Shown here piece by piece: positions 27,979 through 37,468 of a DNA stretch of 64,000 nucleotides. Numbering within the stretch: the stretch's first letter is position 1; every line of letters starts with the position of its first letter. A program made the translations under genes and the position numbers. The notes below the pieces were generated by a model, which did no database searches, was not told where the DNA came from, and saw nothing but the letters and a program-made list of their open reading frames with translations. This stretch comes from Flavivirga spongiicola. Lineage in GTDB: Bacteria > Bacteroidota > Bacteroidia > Flavobacteriales > Flavobacteriaceae. The stretch spans positions 372,001-436,000 of the forward strand of contig NZ_JAUOEO010000002.1 of NCBI RefSeq assembly GCF_030540825.1, read 5' to 3'.

Positions 27979-29271
27979 TTATTTGTTTTTTTTAGGATTA
28001 AAAACCGGAAGCAGTTTTGTAGAAACTTCACCAAAACCAATCCGTGTCCCTTCTTTTTCACAAAAACCTCTCATAATAACAGTATCGTGGTCGTTGATAA
28101 ACTTACGTTCTGAACCATCCTTCATTTTTAGTGGCTTTTCACCTTTCCACGAAAGTTCCAGCATAGATCCATAAGAATCTGGTGTAGGTCCAGAAATAGT
28201 ACCACTTCCCATCATATCACCAGAGTTTACAGGACAACCATTAACAGTATGATGTGTTAATTGTTGTGCCATATTCCAATACATATATTTAAAATTAGAC
28301 TTACTAACCACTGTTTCTTTGGCACCTTTTGGTTGTATAGCAACTTCTAAATTAATATCGAAGCTCTTTTTTCCCTTGTATTTAAGGTATTCAAGCTGTG
28401 GTTTTATAGGTTTAGGACCTTCAACTCTGTAAGGCTCTAAAGCATCAAGTGTTACAATCCATGGTGAGATTGAAGATGCGAAGTTTTTAGCTAAAAATGG
28501 ACCTAAAGGTACATATTCCCATTTTTGAATATCTCGAGCACTCCAATCGTTAAATAAGACGAGTCCAAAAATGTATTCTTCGGCTTCTTCTATTGGAATA
28601 GATTCTCCTAAATCGTTGGCATCCGTAGTTATAAACGCCATTTCTAATTCAAAATCAACTAATTTACTGGGTCCGAAAACAGGCTCTTTAGCATCACCAG
28701 GCAATGTTTGTCCTTGTGGTCTGTGAACTGGAATGCCAGAAGGAATAATAGAAGAACTACGGCCATGGTACCCAACTGGAATGTGTAACCAATTTGGTAA
28801 TAAGGCATTATCAGGATCTCTAAACATGGTTCCTACATTAGTAGCGTGTTCTTTACTTGAGTAAAAATCTGTATAATCTCCAATATGCACAGGTAATTGC
28901 ATTTCAATTTCATCTAAACGAAATAATACAATTTCTTTATGTTTTTTGTTGTTTTTAAGTGATGTGTTTTCAGAATCAAAAATATCTGCAATTCTATTAC
29001 GAACCAAACGCCATGTTTTTCTACCATCTGCAATAAAATCATTTAAAGTATCTTGAAGAAAAATATCCTCTGTTAATGGAATATCCTTAAAATAACCTAA
29101 TTGATGTAAAGCCCCAAGATCTATGGCTGTATCACCAATACGTGTTCCTATGGTTATGATATCATCTCGAGTTAAGAAAACGCCGAAAGGAATATTCTGA
29201 ATAGGAAAATCTGAATTCTTATCTACGTGTAACCACGACTTTCTATCTGGATTGTTAGCTGATAACGGCAT
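27979..29271 (-). CDS. fahA: Fumarylacetoacetase
   Basis: 430 residues, usual length. The block IGDYTDFYSSKEHATNVG holds the catalytic His and metal ligands; GYHGRSSSI, PVHRPQGQ, LVDFELEMAFI and the later FNDWSARDIQKWEY are all typical. It cleaves fumarylacetoacetate to fumarate and acetoacetate, the last step of tyrosine catabolism. The other tyrosine genes are not in the window. It is divergent from glyA. Confidence 0.96.
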   Translation of the reverse strand: MPLSANNPDRKSWLHVDKNSDFPIQNIPFGVFLTRDDIITIGTRIGDTAIDLGALHQLGYFKDIPLTEDIFLQDTLNDFIADGRKTWRLVRNRIADIFDSENTSLKNNKKHKEIVLFRLDEIEMQLPVHIGDYTDFYSSKEHATNVGTMFRDPDNALLPNWLHIPVGYHGRSSSIIPSGIPVHRPQGQTLPGDAKEPVFGPSKLVDFELEMAFITTDANDLGESIPIEEAEEYIFGLVLFNDWSARDIQKWEYVPLGPFLAKNFASSISPWIVTLDALEPYRVEGPKPIKPQLEYLKYKGKKSFDINLEVAIQPKGAKETVVSKSNFKYMYWNMAQQLTHHTVNGCPVNSGDMMGSGTISGPTPDSYGSMLELSWKGEKPLKMKDGSERKFINDHDTVIMRGFCEKEGTRIGFGEVSTKLLPVFNPKKNK

Positions 29272-29474
29272 AACTTAAATGTATTTATAGTTTATTAAAT
29301 TCTCATCAAACCTACACATTTTTTTTATTTTAAATGAAAAAATGGGTGAAAATATAGATTAAATATAACCGTTAATAACATGGTTAAAAAACTTCAAAGT
29401 AAATAAACCTTTTTTGATGTAATTAATTATTCTATTTCCTATTTTTACCGAATATTTAACCATAATTTAATTTT

Positions 29475-30749
29475 ATGCAACGCGACGAACAAATTTTTGA
29501 ACTTATACAAGCTGAAAAAGAACGCCAACTACATGGTATTGAACTTATTGCATCAGAGAATTTTGTAAGTGACCAGGTTATGGAAGCTGCTGGCTCTGTG
29601 TTAACTAATAAATATGCTGAAGGCTATCCTGGAAAAAGGTATTATGGAGGTTGTGAAGTCGTTGATGAAGTTGAGCAAATTGCTATTGATAGAGCGAAAG
29701 CATTGTTTGGTGCTGCATACGTAAATGTGCAACCACATTCAGGAAGTCAAGCTAATACTGCTGTGTATCATGCATGTTTAAAGCCGGGTGATAAAATTTT
29801 AGGGTTCGATTTATCTCATGGAGGTCATTTAACACATGGATCTCCAGTAAATTTTTCAGGTAAACTTTACAATCCTGTATTTTATGGGGTAGAGCAGGAG
29901 ACTGGTCTTTTAAATTATGATAAAATACAAGAAATAGCGACTGAAGAGCAACCAAAATTGATTATTGCTGGTGCTTCTGCATTTTCTCGTGATATCGATT
30001 TTAAACGTTTTAGAGTGATTGCTGATAGTGTTGGTGCTATTTTAATGGCAGATATTTCACATCCTGCCGGATTAATAGCTAAAGGGATTTTAAACGATCC
30101 GTTACCACATTGTCATATTGTAACCACGACAACGCACAAGACACTAAGAGGCCCAAGAGGTGGTATCATCATGATGGGGCAGGATTTTGATAACCCGTTT
30201 GGAATTACTTTAAAAAATGGAAATCTTCGTAAAATGTCATCGTTATTAGACTCCGCTGTTTTTCCTGGAAATCAAGGGGGGCCTTTAGAGCATATTATTG
30301 CGGCTAAAGCGATTGCCTTTGGAGAAGCGTTAACAGATGATTTTTTAAACTACCAATTACAAGTAAAACAGAATGCTGCAGTTATGGCTGAGGCTTTAGT
30401 TTCTAAGGGTTATAATATTATCTCTGGCGGGACTGATAATCACTGTATGTTGATTGATTTACGTAACAAAAATCTTTCTGGTAAAGATGCTGAAAATGCT
30501 TTAGTTAAAGCAGATATTACAGTAAACAAAAACATGGTGCCTTTTGATGATAAATCACCGTTTGTAACATCTGGAATTCGTTTAGGGGTTTCTGCGGTTA
30601 CAACTCGTGGTTTAAAAGAAGATGATATGCTAGCTATCGTGGAATTAATTGATGAAGTTATTGTTAATTATGAAGATGAATCAGTTTTAGAAGCTATTAA
30701 AGATAAAGTGAATACCATGATGAAGGACAACCCTTTGTTTGTGGCATAG
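29475..30749 (+). CDS. glyA: Serine hydroxymethyltransferase
   Basis: 424 residues. [28 protein letters not shown], the PLP lysine in [14 protein letters not shown] and [11 protein letters not shown] are diagnostic. It interconverts serine and glycine with tetrahydrofolate in the cytoplasm. It is monocistronic, with a clear terminator 50 bp after the stop. Confidence 0.97.
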   Translation: MQRDEQIFELIQAEKERQLHGIELIASENFVSDQVMEAAGSVLTNKYAEGYPGKRYYGGCEVVDEVEQIAIDRAKALFGAAYVNVQPHSGSQANTAVYHACLKPGDKILGFDLSHGGHLTHGSPVNFSGKLYNPVFYGVEQETGLLNYDKIQEIATEEQPKLIIAGASAFSRDIDFKRFRVIADSVGAILMADISHPAGLIAKGILNDPLPHCHIVTTTTHKTLRGPRGGIIMMGQDFDNPFGITLKNGNLRKMSSLLDSAVFPGNQGGPLEHIIAAKAIAFGEALTDDFLNYQLQVKQNAAVMAEALVSKGYNIISGGTDNHCMLIDLRNKNLSGKDAENALVKADITVNKNMVPFDDKSPFVTSGIRLGVSAVTTRGLKEDDMLAIVELIDEVIVNYEDESVLEAIKDKVNTMMKDNPLFVA

Positions 30750-30800
30750 TACCATGCTGAAATGAATTCAGCATCACAACATCAATACATTATAAATAAG

Positions 30801-30825
30801 AACCCTGCTTTATGCAGGGTTTTTG
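30801..30825 (+). terminator. Intrinsic terminator of glyA
   Basis: AACCCTGC-TTTAT-GCAGGGTT followed by TTTTG, 50 bp downstream of the glyA stop. Confidence 0.88.
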
Positions 30826-31015
30826 TTTATAACACGTAAATGCTGCTAATCAAATATTTTAGATGTTTGTTTAATATGTTTGTGTATAGTTAGTTGCATT
30901 TGCTAGGACTAAGTTCGTAAATGGAAAACGAACCAGAGAAAAATCTGTAAGATTTTCCGAGTACACACAGAATAAGCAATTGATTATACGAGTCTTTGTT
31001 GGGCTTATTATTTTT

Positions 31016-31894
31016 TTATTTAGAATCTACATCAGGTCTTTTTCCTAATTGCCACATTAAAATTCCTCCAGTTATAAACATCCAAATAGAATATGCTCCA
31101 GTTGGAATACCCATTTCTACATTATTTAATATTGAAGTAGCAATTACAAATGCTAACGTACCGTTTTGTATACCACTTTCGATTGTAATTGAGATAGCGT
31201 TTTTTAAATTCAATTTAAACAATTTGGCAGTCAAGTACCCTAAGCCCATAGTTGCTATATTAAGTACCAATGTAACTAATCCAGCTGCTTTCATTCCATC
31301 AACTAGCTTATCAGCATTGGCAGCTAATACTGCAATAAATACTAGTATGAAAATCACTGTTGAGGCAGTGCGCATTGGTTTTTCCATCCGTTTTGCAAAA
31401 TTGGTTTTGTATTTACGAATAAGCATTCCTATCGAAATAGGAATAACTGTGATTCCCATTATTTGTATAATAGTATCTATTATGGGTAATTTAATTGTAA
31501 CATCTGTGTTACTACCAAAATATTCTAATGCATAAGACAGAATAAAGGGTATTGTCAAGATACTTATAATGCTAGCAATAGCAGTTAGTGTGACCGATAA
31601 TGCAATATTCCCTTTACAAACCTGTGTTATTAAATTACTAGTTGGGCCACCAGGGCAAGTAGCTAAAATCATTAATCCAACTGCCATTACAGGATTTAGA
31701 TTAAAAGCTATAGCTAGTGAAAATCCAATAATAGGTAAAAAGATAAGTTGATTGGTAAGACCAATTAAAATTGCTTTAGGATATTTTATAATTCTAGTAA
31801 AATCGGCAAGAATTAAAGTCATTCCCATACCTAGCATTATGATAGCAAGAGATAATGGTAAGAATACTTTACTTATAAGTTCGGCTGCATTCAT
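31016..31894 (-). CDS. Bile acid:sodium symporter (BASS) family transporter
   Basis: 292 residues with nine to ten membrane segments. The block MILATCPGGPTSNLITQVCKG carries the conserved core of BASS transporters, with the crossing helix around residues 90-110. Substrates in this family are organic anions such as bile acids, pyruvate or pantoate; none can be chosen here. It is flanked by short GTTGGGC / GCCCAAC motifs described separately. Confidence 0.87.
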   Translation of the reverse strand: MNAAELISKVFLPLSLAIIMLGMGMTLILADFTRIIKYPKAILIGLTNQLIFLPIIGFSLAIAFNLNPVMAVGLMILATCPGGPTSNLITQVCKGNIALSVTLTAIASIISILTIPFILSYALEYFGSNTDVTIKLPIIDTIIQIMGITVIPISIGMLIRKYKTNFAKRMEKPMRTASTVIFILVFIAVLAANADKLVDGMKAAGLVTLVLNIATMGLGYLTAKLFKLNLKNAISITIESGIQNGTLAFVIATSILNNVEMGIPTGAYSIWMFITGGILMWQLGKRPDVDSK

Positions 31895-31928
31895 AGGTTG
31901 ATTAATTATTTATATGCGTCGTTAGTGT

Positions 31929-31940
31929 ATTAAGCCCAAC
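31929..31940. repeat. ATTAAGCCCAAC motif, copy 1
   Basis: The 12-base string ATTAAGCCCAAC recurs exactly at 32730-32741, and its near reverse complement GTTGGGCTTATTA is at 30998. The motifs delimit the BASS gene and the next gene like cassette boundaries. They resemble the short recombination core of integron attC sites only at the GTTRRRY level; no integrase is seen. Confidence 0.45.
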
Positions 31941-31987
31941 AATTGGATATTGATAATTGTCCTTATCCACATTTTTGGCATAGTATT

Positions 31988-32686
31988 TTATTTATCTAAT
32001 TTTGATTTTTTTATTAAATGAATTCCGCCAATTTCATAAGCAACACTAATGGGAATCGACTTTCCTTTTAGTTGAAAACTTCCGTTTTGAAAAGATGTAA
32101 TTCTTTCGTCAATTAAGAAAAAATATTCTTCTTTATTTGTCAATACATTTAAATTGTTGTTCGTAAGTTCTATTTGTTCAAAATATTCAACTATTCCAAG
32201 TTTGTTTAATTCAGGAATTGTCACTTTTTGAGAATTTAGTTCACACACATGTTTTTCTCCAAGTCCAGGCATTCCAAACCAAGGAGCTGCTTGACCAACT
32301 TGTAATGAAACTTTTGAAGTGTCTCCTTCGAAAAGGAAGTGTCTAGTCTTAAAAGTCTCAAATTCTGGTGGTAAAGATTTTTTAGGGAATGGTTCTTCGG
32401 CTTTCCAAAAAAACATGACTTTGTTTTGCCAAGCTTGGTCATTAGGGTCTTCGCAAATCAAATTGTCAGTCCAATAATGCATATAAAGTTGACTCGCACG
32501 TAAAAATATGGTTGATTTTTCAATACTATCTTTTTGTTGATCAGTTAAAGATCTAATTCTTTTAAACCCAGAGTTTTCGTTCACAGCAATAAAAGTATCT
32601 CCTTTATTCAATTGAATTGTTTCACTTTCAACTTTTTCTTCAGTTTTCGATTCTTTTTTACCAAATAGTTTATCAAATATTCCCAT
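31988..32686 (-). CDS. Hypothetical protein with TNT-like C-terminal half
   Basis: 232 residues, no signal peptide. The C-terminal part (PFPKKSLPPEF, QVGQAAPWFGMPGLG, IPELNKLGIVEYFEQIEL) resembles the TNT NAD+ glycohydrolase fold, where FGQPGGGxQ is usual; here it reads FGMPGLGEK, without the conserved glutamine. The N-terminal 70 residues match nothing I know. It might be an inactive homologue or have another role. It is isolated, with no obvious immunity or secretion partner. Confidence 0.6.
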   Translation of the reverse strand: MGIFDKLFGKKESKTEEKVESETIQLNKGDTFIAVNENSGFKRIRSLTDQQKDSIEKSTIFLRASQLYMHYWTDNLICEDPNDQAWQNKVMFFWKAEEPFPKKSLPPEFETFKTRHFLFEGDTSKVSLQVGQAAPWFGMPGLGEKHVCELNSQKVTIPELNKLGIVEYFEQIELTNNNLNVLTNKEEYFFLIDERITSFQNGSFQLKGKSIPISVAYEIGGIHLIKKSKLDK

Positions 32687-32729
32687 TGACTAAATTCAGT
32701 TTAATTATTGTTTATCGCTATTGTTTTAT

Positions 32730-32741
32730 ATTAAGCCCAAC
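32730..32741. repeat. ATTAAGCCCAAC motif, copy 2
   Basis: Exact second copy of the 12-mer at 31929-31940, 801 bp away, on the other side of the gene at 31988-32686. A related GTTGGCAAA lies at 32802. Confidence 0.45.
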
Positions 32742-32814
32742 GGTTTTGTACAACTTAGTTTCATGTTTAAGCACTTAATTTAGAATTATTTTATACATTG
32801 TTGGCAAATCGTTT

Positions 32815-33321
32815 TTATTCAGTTTTACTGTTTTCTACCATTTTAGTCTGTTCATTGAACCAAGGGTCAGTCAGTTCAATTGCTTTATTTACATAATTTG
32901 CAATCGGAATTGGTGGTCCCATTGATTCTGAACCATAATTATATCGAACTCCTTTAGTTTCTTTTCCGTCAGAGAGCGTTATTTCAAGCGTGCAAATTTT
33001 GCCTTTTTTGTCTGGATAATCATATACTCTATTGAGCAAAGATTGGAAATCTGGTGTCATTGATTTAGTCAGTTCGGATAAAAGGCTGTCTTTCTGAATT
33101 CCTATATAGAAGTTATTATCAATTTCTTCTGTTCCTCTTCCTTTTCGGTTCATTGTTCCGTCTTCATGAAGCAAAATCATTAGAGAAGGTTCTCCTTCAA
33201 TATTCAGTTCGATAGTTGTTGCCTCGTAATTATTTCTAATGTCTTTGTGGGTTTTTTGCGATTTATTTTTTCCGCATCCGAAAAATGAAAACATAATTAT
33301 CAATATTAAAATTCGGTTCAT
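32815..33321 (-). CDS. Hypothetical lipoprotein
   Basis: 168 residues with a lipoprotein signal (SFFGC, Cys16). The mature part has beta-strand patterns (YEATTIELNIEGEPSLMILLHEDG and CTLEITLSDGKETKGVRYNYG as predicted strands) but no family I can name. It lies in a group of isolated genes of unknown function between the BASS transporter and the beta-helix lipoprotein. Confidence 0.65.
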   Translation of the reverse strand: MNRILILIIMFSFFGCGKNKSQKTHKDIRNNYEATTIELNIEGEPSLMILLHEDGTMNRKGRGTEEIDNNFYIGIQKDSLLSELTKSMTPDFQSLLNRVYDYPDKKGKICTLEITLSDGKETKGVRYNYGSESMGPPIPIANYVNKAIELTDPWFNEQTKMVENSKTE

Positions 33322-33503
33322 TGGGAGTTCTTCTTAAATGTTTGCCAATGCAAAGATAAAGTTCCGTTTCAATAAACATTTATCGATTGTTACCTGCCTG
33401 TCGGCAGACTGGAACGAAGTTAGTTGAATTTTTTTTACAAAGTCAAGATTAAAAAAGTATTTTTTTAGATAAAAATTGTGTTGCTAACAAAAGATATTTA
33501 AGA

Positions 33504-35072
33504 TTAGTTGTCTTCCTCTGGAAATGTAATATGCTGATAAGCTCCCAAATCTGGAGCCCCCGTTCTATTCACATTCAAAATATCAAAAGGAACTTGAGTG
33601 GCAGAAGCCGGAAGCCCTTTGTTAATGGCAGCAGATCCATCACCAATAATGAGCATATTAGCATCAGTATCCTTAAAATTAGGATCTTCATTAAAAATAT
33701 TACCTTCATAATGATTGGTATCATTTAAATCATAATTAGGCCCAGAAAAGTTGTTGTTTCTATCTTCAAAACGAATTAAGCAGTTCGTGAATTTAAAATT
33801 AAATACCACAGCATCATCTTCAATTTCATCAAGTAAAATTTCGGGATTATCATTTCCGTAGATAATACAGTTATTAAAATTAGCTTCGGTTAAATCTGCA
33901 ATGGTCGCATTGTTATCTTCATCTAACACAAAATTATTAATTAAAACAGAAGGGAATTGTCTAAATCCATTATTCCAATAGTTTGCAATGGTACTATGTG
34001 TAAAGTTATATTTACCGCCTAAAGTTCCTGCAAATGATACTAATCCTGTATTATTGATAACTATATTTTCACCAGCAATGGAAGTGTTTCTTCCAAAAAT
34101 ACCGTAATTACTGGAATTATAAATTTGTGAATTGGTTATAGTTAGTTTGTCTGAAATAGCATTTGGATTACCATCACATAAGATACCAACTGATGCATTT
34201 TTAATGGTGGCGTAGTTTACCGAATTATTGATACTACCATCCAATAACCAAATGGTGCCCCATTGTCCCGGTGTATTAGCAAAATTGGGTTCTAAACGAT
34301 CGCCTTCAAAAATGACTTCGTTTTCTAATAGATCTTGATCGTTACTAAACGCGCCATTAACTTGTAATGACCCATTATTAGATACGATGATTCCCGAATT
34401 GTTATGAAAATGTATTCTGGCTCCTGCATCAATAGTTAAGGTTTCTCCGTTTGGTACGGTGGCAAAACCATAAATAACATAAGGCTTTTCATTTGTAAAA
34501 GTAAGCTCTGTAGGTAGTAATTCGCGTCCTTGTAATTCGGTTTCAATTAATTCACCAGCAATATCAAGTGTTAAGGTTTCAACGACTTTTGTCGTGTTAT
34601 CCCGATTAGGATAAATAAATACGGCATCTTGTACTAAGGTAACAAGTTCTACTTTCTGAAGGTTTGAATTAGCATCAAACTCAATTTGATCGGTATATAA
34701 AAAATTGCCGTCAGGGTTTGGGAAATTATTAATATCTATGGTCGATTCAATAAAAATAAATAAGCTATCCTTGGCTAATATTTCTACATTTTCAAAAATT
34801 TCACCAGCAACACCGTCTACATTTAATCTGTAATTGGAAGATTGACCTAAGGCTAACCTTAGTGAAGGTATAGAAATATCATCATTACTTCTGTTATAAA
34901 CCTTTAGGTTGTATGTGCTGGAACCAATGTTGGTGAAAATAGTATCCAGGTAAACAGTGTCTTTTGAAAACTCAAGATTACCAGTACTTGGAGAAAACTC
35001 AAAATCTTTACGGCATGAACTCCAAAGCATTAAAAATCCTATGGTTAAAATAAAGTATAAGTAACGTTTCAT
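33504..35072 (-). CDS. Beta-helix lipoprotein (choice-of-anchor Q-like)
   Basis: 522 residues with lipobox WSSC (Cys20). The N-terminal third is an immunoglobulin-like domain (FTNIGSSTYNLKVYNRSN). Residues 190-470 form short Asn/Ile-rich repeats of a right-handed parallel beta-helix (NNSVNYATIKNASVGILCDGN region), and the end INKGLPASATQVPFDILNVNRTGAPDLGAYQ is a common C-terminal block of such surface proteins. Probably an outer-surface lipoprotein binding a polymer; ligand unknown. Confidence 0.82.
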   Translation of the reverse strand: MKRYLYFILTIGFLMLWSSCRKDFEFSPSTGNLEFSKDTVYLDTIFTNIGSSTYNLKVYNRSNDDISIPSLRLALGQSSNYRLNVDGVAGEIFENVEILAKDSLFIFIESTIDINNFPNPDGNFLYTDQIEFDANSNLQKVELVTLVQDAVFIYPNRDNTTKVVETLTLDIAGELIETELQGRELLPTELTFTNEKPYVIYGFATVPNGETLTIDAGARIHFHNNSGIIVSNNGSLQVNGAFSNDQDLLENEVIFEGDRLEPNFANTPGQWGTIWLLDGSINNSVNYATIKNASVGILCDGNPNAISDKLTITNSQIYNSSNYGIFGRNTSIAGENIVINNTGLVSFAGTLGGKYNFTHSTIANYWNNGFRQFPSVLINNFVLDEDNNATIADLTEANFNNCIIYGNDNPEILLDEIEDDAVVFNFKFTNCLIRFEDRNNNFSGPNYDLNDTNHYEGNIFNEDPNFKDTDANMLIIGDGSAAINKGLPASATQVPFDILNVNRTGAPDLGAYQHITFPEEDN

Positions 35073-35154
35073 TAAAAGGAAAAGTTTTGATGGCTAAAAA
35101 TATAACTTTTGAAGCTAAGATTTAGTATAATACTCTTTATTTTAATCGAAGAAA

Positions 35155-35350
35155 AGTTCTCCGAGGCCCTGCCTTGGGGTTTCCGTTGAAATTGTCATTC
35201 CCGTAAAAACGGGAATCTAAATAAAAGAATTTTGATTTTTGACCAGAAAGGTCAAAACCTGTGCTCAACTTGATTGGGTATAAAACGAGCGAAATACCTC
35301 TATGACTCTGCCTCGAGGATAGTTCGTTTCAAGAAATTCTTTATTTGAAA
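35155..35350. repeat. Dispersed intergenic repeat, copy A
   Basis: TTCTCCGAGGCCCTGCCTTG, CATTCCCGTAAAAACGGGAA, CCTGTGCTCAACTTGATTGG and CTCTATGACTCTGCC occur in this order; the same blocks recur in the same order at 51779-52014. The internal TTCCCGT/ACGGGAA pair forms a hairpin. It fills the 289-bp gap after the beta-helix gene. Confidence 0.8.
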
Positions 35351-35361
35351 AAAAAGGGGAC

Positions 35362-36093
35362 TTACTTTTTTTTAGATGCTTCAATTATTTTTAGAAATGA
35401 GTTGCTATAGTTTACCAAGCTATCTAAAAGTATGATTTCACTTTCGTTTTTGAGTAATTCTTTATCTAGATTTTTAGTTTCGCAATATTCAAAAAAGAGT
35501 TGTTTGCGGTCTTTGGGTATTGTTAAATTATTAGTAAGCAATTCATCATTGAAAAAGGGGCTATTGGAAAATAAGGAATCTAAGGCTTTATGTGATATAG
35601 GAACTATAGATACGTTTTTTCCTTTTTTCTTGAAAAGTTTACCAATTAATCCTATGACTCTAACAACATCAAGCCCATATTTAGAAGAGGTGCCGTATAG
35701 ATGAGGGTTAGATTTTATGTCTTTAGCGATTTGTTCTTTTAGCCCGGCTTTTTCTTTGGAGGGATTAAACGCTTTCGGTTTTATATTATTTTGTATTAGT
35801 ATTTCATTAAGTCTGTTTATGGTTTTTCTCAACTCAATAACCATAATACCATTAAAATGAGACTTGGTAAGTTTTATAATTTTTTTATTATGGAATATAG
35901 AATGAAATGAAAGGGTATCACCCATATTCGCTTGAATGGTAAAGCTGCCATAGTTATCTGTATACGTCCTTGTTTTTTTACTAAGGTTAAAAACGTCTAT
36001 GCCTTTAACGGTTGTGTCGCTATCATAGACTTTTCCTGTTATATTTTGAGAAAATATTGAAAATGGCAAAAGAATAAAAATGAAGTATTTCAT
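35362..36093 (-). CDS. Secreted protein with CarboxypepD_reg-like domain
   Basis: 243 residues with a Sec signal ending at SIFSQ. Residues 18-95 form a carboxypeptidase regulatory-like beta domain (NITGKVYDSDTTVKGIDVFN, YGSFTIQANMGDTLSFH). The rest is helical and charged. Such proteins are frequent in flavobacterial envelopes and their function is mostly unknown. It stands alone between a dispersed repeat and a MITE-like element. Confidence 0.78.
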   Translation of the reverse strand: MKYFIFILLPFSIFSQNITGKVYDSDTTVKGIDVFNLSKKTRTYTDNYGSFTIQANMGDTLSFHSIFHNKKIIKLTKSHFNGIMVIELRKTINRLNEILIQNNIKPKAFNPSKEKAGLKEQIAKDIKSNPHLYGTSSKYGLDVVRVIGLIGKLFKKKGKNVSIVPISHKALDSLFSNSPFFNDELLTNNLTIPKDRKQLFFEYCETKNLDKELLKNESEIILLDSLVNYSNSFLKIIEASKKK

Positions 36094-36216
36094 TTTTGTT
36101 TTAATGATTGTCGTTTCTCAAATTAAAGTGTTTTATAACTTAAATAGTTGGCATTTAAGATACTTTAACTATAGTTTTAATGAACTCTTAACGTTTCATA
36201 CCATAAAATGAAATAA

Positions 36217-36397
36217 AAGAGGCTGTCTAAAAAATGTCATTCTGAATATTACCTTCTAAACAAAATATATTTTGTTTAGAAGGTAGCTGCGAAGCTGTGA
36301 AGAATCTCTTTAAAACATAATATGTTGATTTATAAAATGATAAGATTCTTCACTATGTTCTGAATGACAAAATATATTACTTTTTAGACAGCCTCTT
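36217..36397. mobile_element. MITE-like inverted-repeat element, copy 2 (181 bp)
   Basis: Terminal repeats of 17 bp (AAGAGGCTGTCTAAAAA) at 36217-36233 and 36381-36397. Inside is a perfect 34-bp palindrome at 36251-36284 centred on AAAATATATTTT. The order of internal blocks is the same as in copy 1 at 19753, roughly 85-90% identical by eye. It separates the 35362 gene from galT. Confidence 0.82.
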
Positions 36398-36425
36398 AAA
36401 AACTTCGCTATTAATCGAGAGAAAA

Positions 36426-37448
36426 TTAAACCAAATCCTTAATCATTTTTGTTGCAATTTCAGCGGTAATATCACGTTGCGGAGAGCCAAACATTTCATA
36501 GCCTACCATAAATTTCTTTACAGTGGCACTTCTTAACAACGGTGGATAAAAACTCATGTGCCAATGCCAGTGTATATTTGCGTTTCCATCGGTTGGAGCT
36601 TGGTGTATACCACTAGAATAGGGGAACGATGTGTTAAATAATTTATCGTATGCTTTTGTTATTACTGATATAGCTTCAGCGTAGTCTAAAGCTTCAGCAT
36701 CATTTAGTTCTAAAATATTTGATTGTTGCTTTTTAGGTACAATCATAGTCTCGAACGGCCATACTGCCCAAAAAGGAATTAATACAACAAACGAATCATT
36801 TTCAAAAATAATACGCTCTTGCTTTTCTAATTCTTGTGCTAAATAATCACCTAGAAGGCTGCTACTATTTTTGTTGTAATAGGCTAGCTGCTGTGTGTTT
36901 TTTTTATCAACTTCATTGGGAAGTGTAGACTGGCTCCAAATTTGTCCATGTGGGTGTGGGTTACTACATCCCATCACAGCGCCTTTGTTTTCAAATATTT
37001 GAACGTAATTAATATTGGGATTTTCTGAGAGTTCTTTGAATTCTTTTTGCCAAGCGAAAACGACTTTCAGAATGTCTTTAGTATCCATATTTGCTAAGCT
37101 TTTTGAGTGATCCGGACTAAAGCAAATAACTTTGCATATTCCGGTTTCACTTTCGGCTACTAACAAGCCATCTTGTACTGAAAAAGATTTAGAATCTTTT
37201 TGCAAGGCAGCAAAATCGTTTGTAAAAACAAATACATCTTGATACTTTGGATTTATTTCGCCATTAATTCTGGTATTGCCTGCACATAAATAACAGGTTT
37301 CATCATAAGTTGGTCTAACAGTATTAGATATTGCTTCATTTTGTCCTTGCCATGGTCGTTTTGCACGATGTGGCGATACTAGAACCCATTCACCAGTAAG
37401 TATATTAAAACGTTTATGCGAATAGTCTTGTAAATCTGTATGGTTCAT
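36426..37448 (-). CDS. galT: UDP-glucose-hexose-1-phosphate uridylyltransferase
   Basis: 340 residues, standard length. CYLCAGN supplies the zinc pair, SNPHPHGQIW contains the uridylylated His (HPH), and HWHWHMSFYPP is the C-terminal zinc/His block. It moves UMP from UDP-glucose to galactose-1-phosphate (Leloir pathway). It is the last gene of the regulator-galM-galK-galT run, 20 bp after galK. Confidence 0.96.
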   Translation of the reverse strand: MNHTDLQDYSHKRFNILTGEWVLVSPHRAKRPWQGQNEAISNTVRPTYDETCYLCAGNTRINGEINPKYQDVFVFTNDFAALQKDSKSFSVQDGLLVAESETGICKVICFSPDHSKSLANMDTKDILKVVFAWQKEFKELSENPNINYVQIFENKGAVMGCSNPHPHGQIWSQSTLPNEVDKKNTQQLAYYNKNSSSLLGDYLAQELEKQERIIFENDSFVVLIPFWAVWPFETMIVPKKQQSNILELNDAEALDYAEAISVITKAYDKLFNTSFPYSSGIHQAPTDGNANIHWHWHMSFYPPLLRSATVKKFMVGYEMFGSPQRDITAEIATKMIKDLV

Positions 37449-37468
37449 TTTTAATAAATTGTAATTTA

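Noticed and set aside
30998..31004. Integron attC site
   Set aside because: Only the GTTRRRY-like core is seen; no paired inner arms and no integrase, so it is kept only as a motif finding.
30996..31535. A 179-residue plus-strand frame opposite the BASS transporter
   Set aside because: The minus-strand frame has clear BASS motifs and membrane segments; the plus frame is its hydrophobic antisense image.
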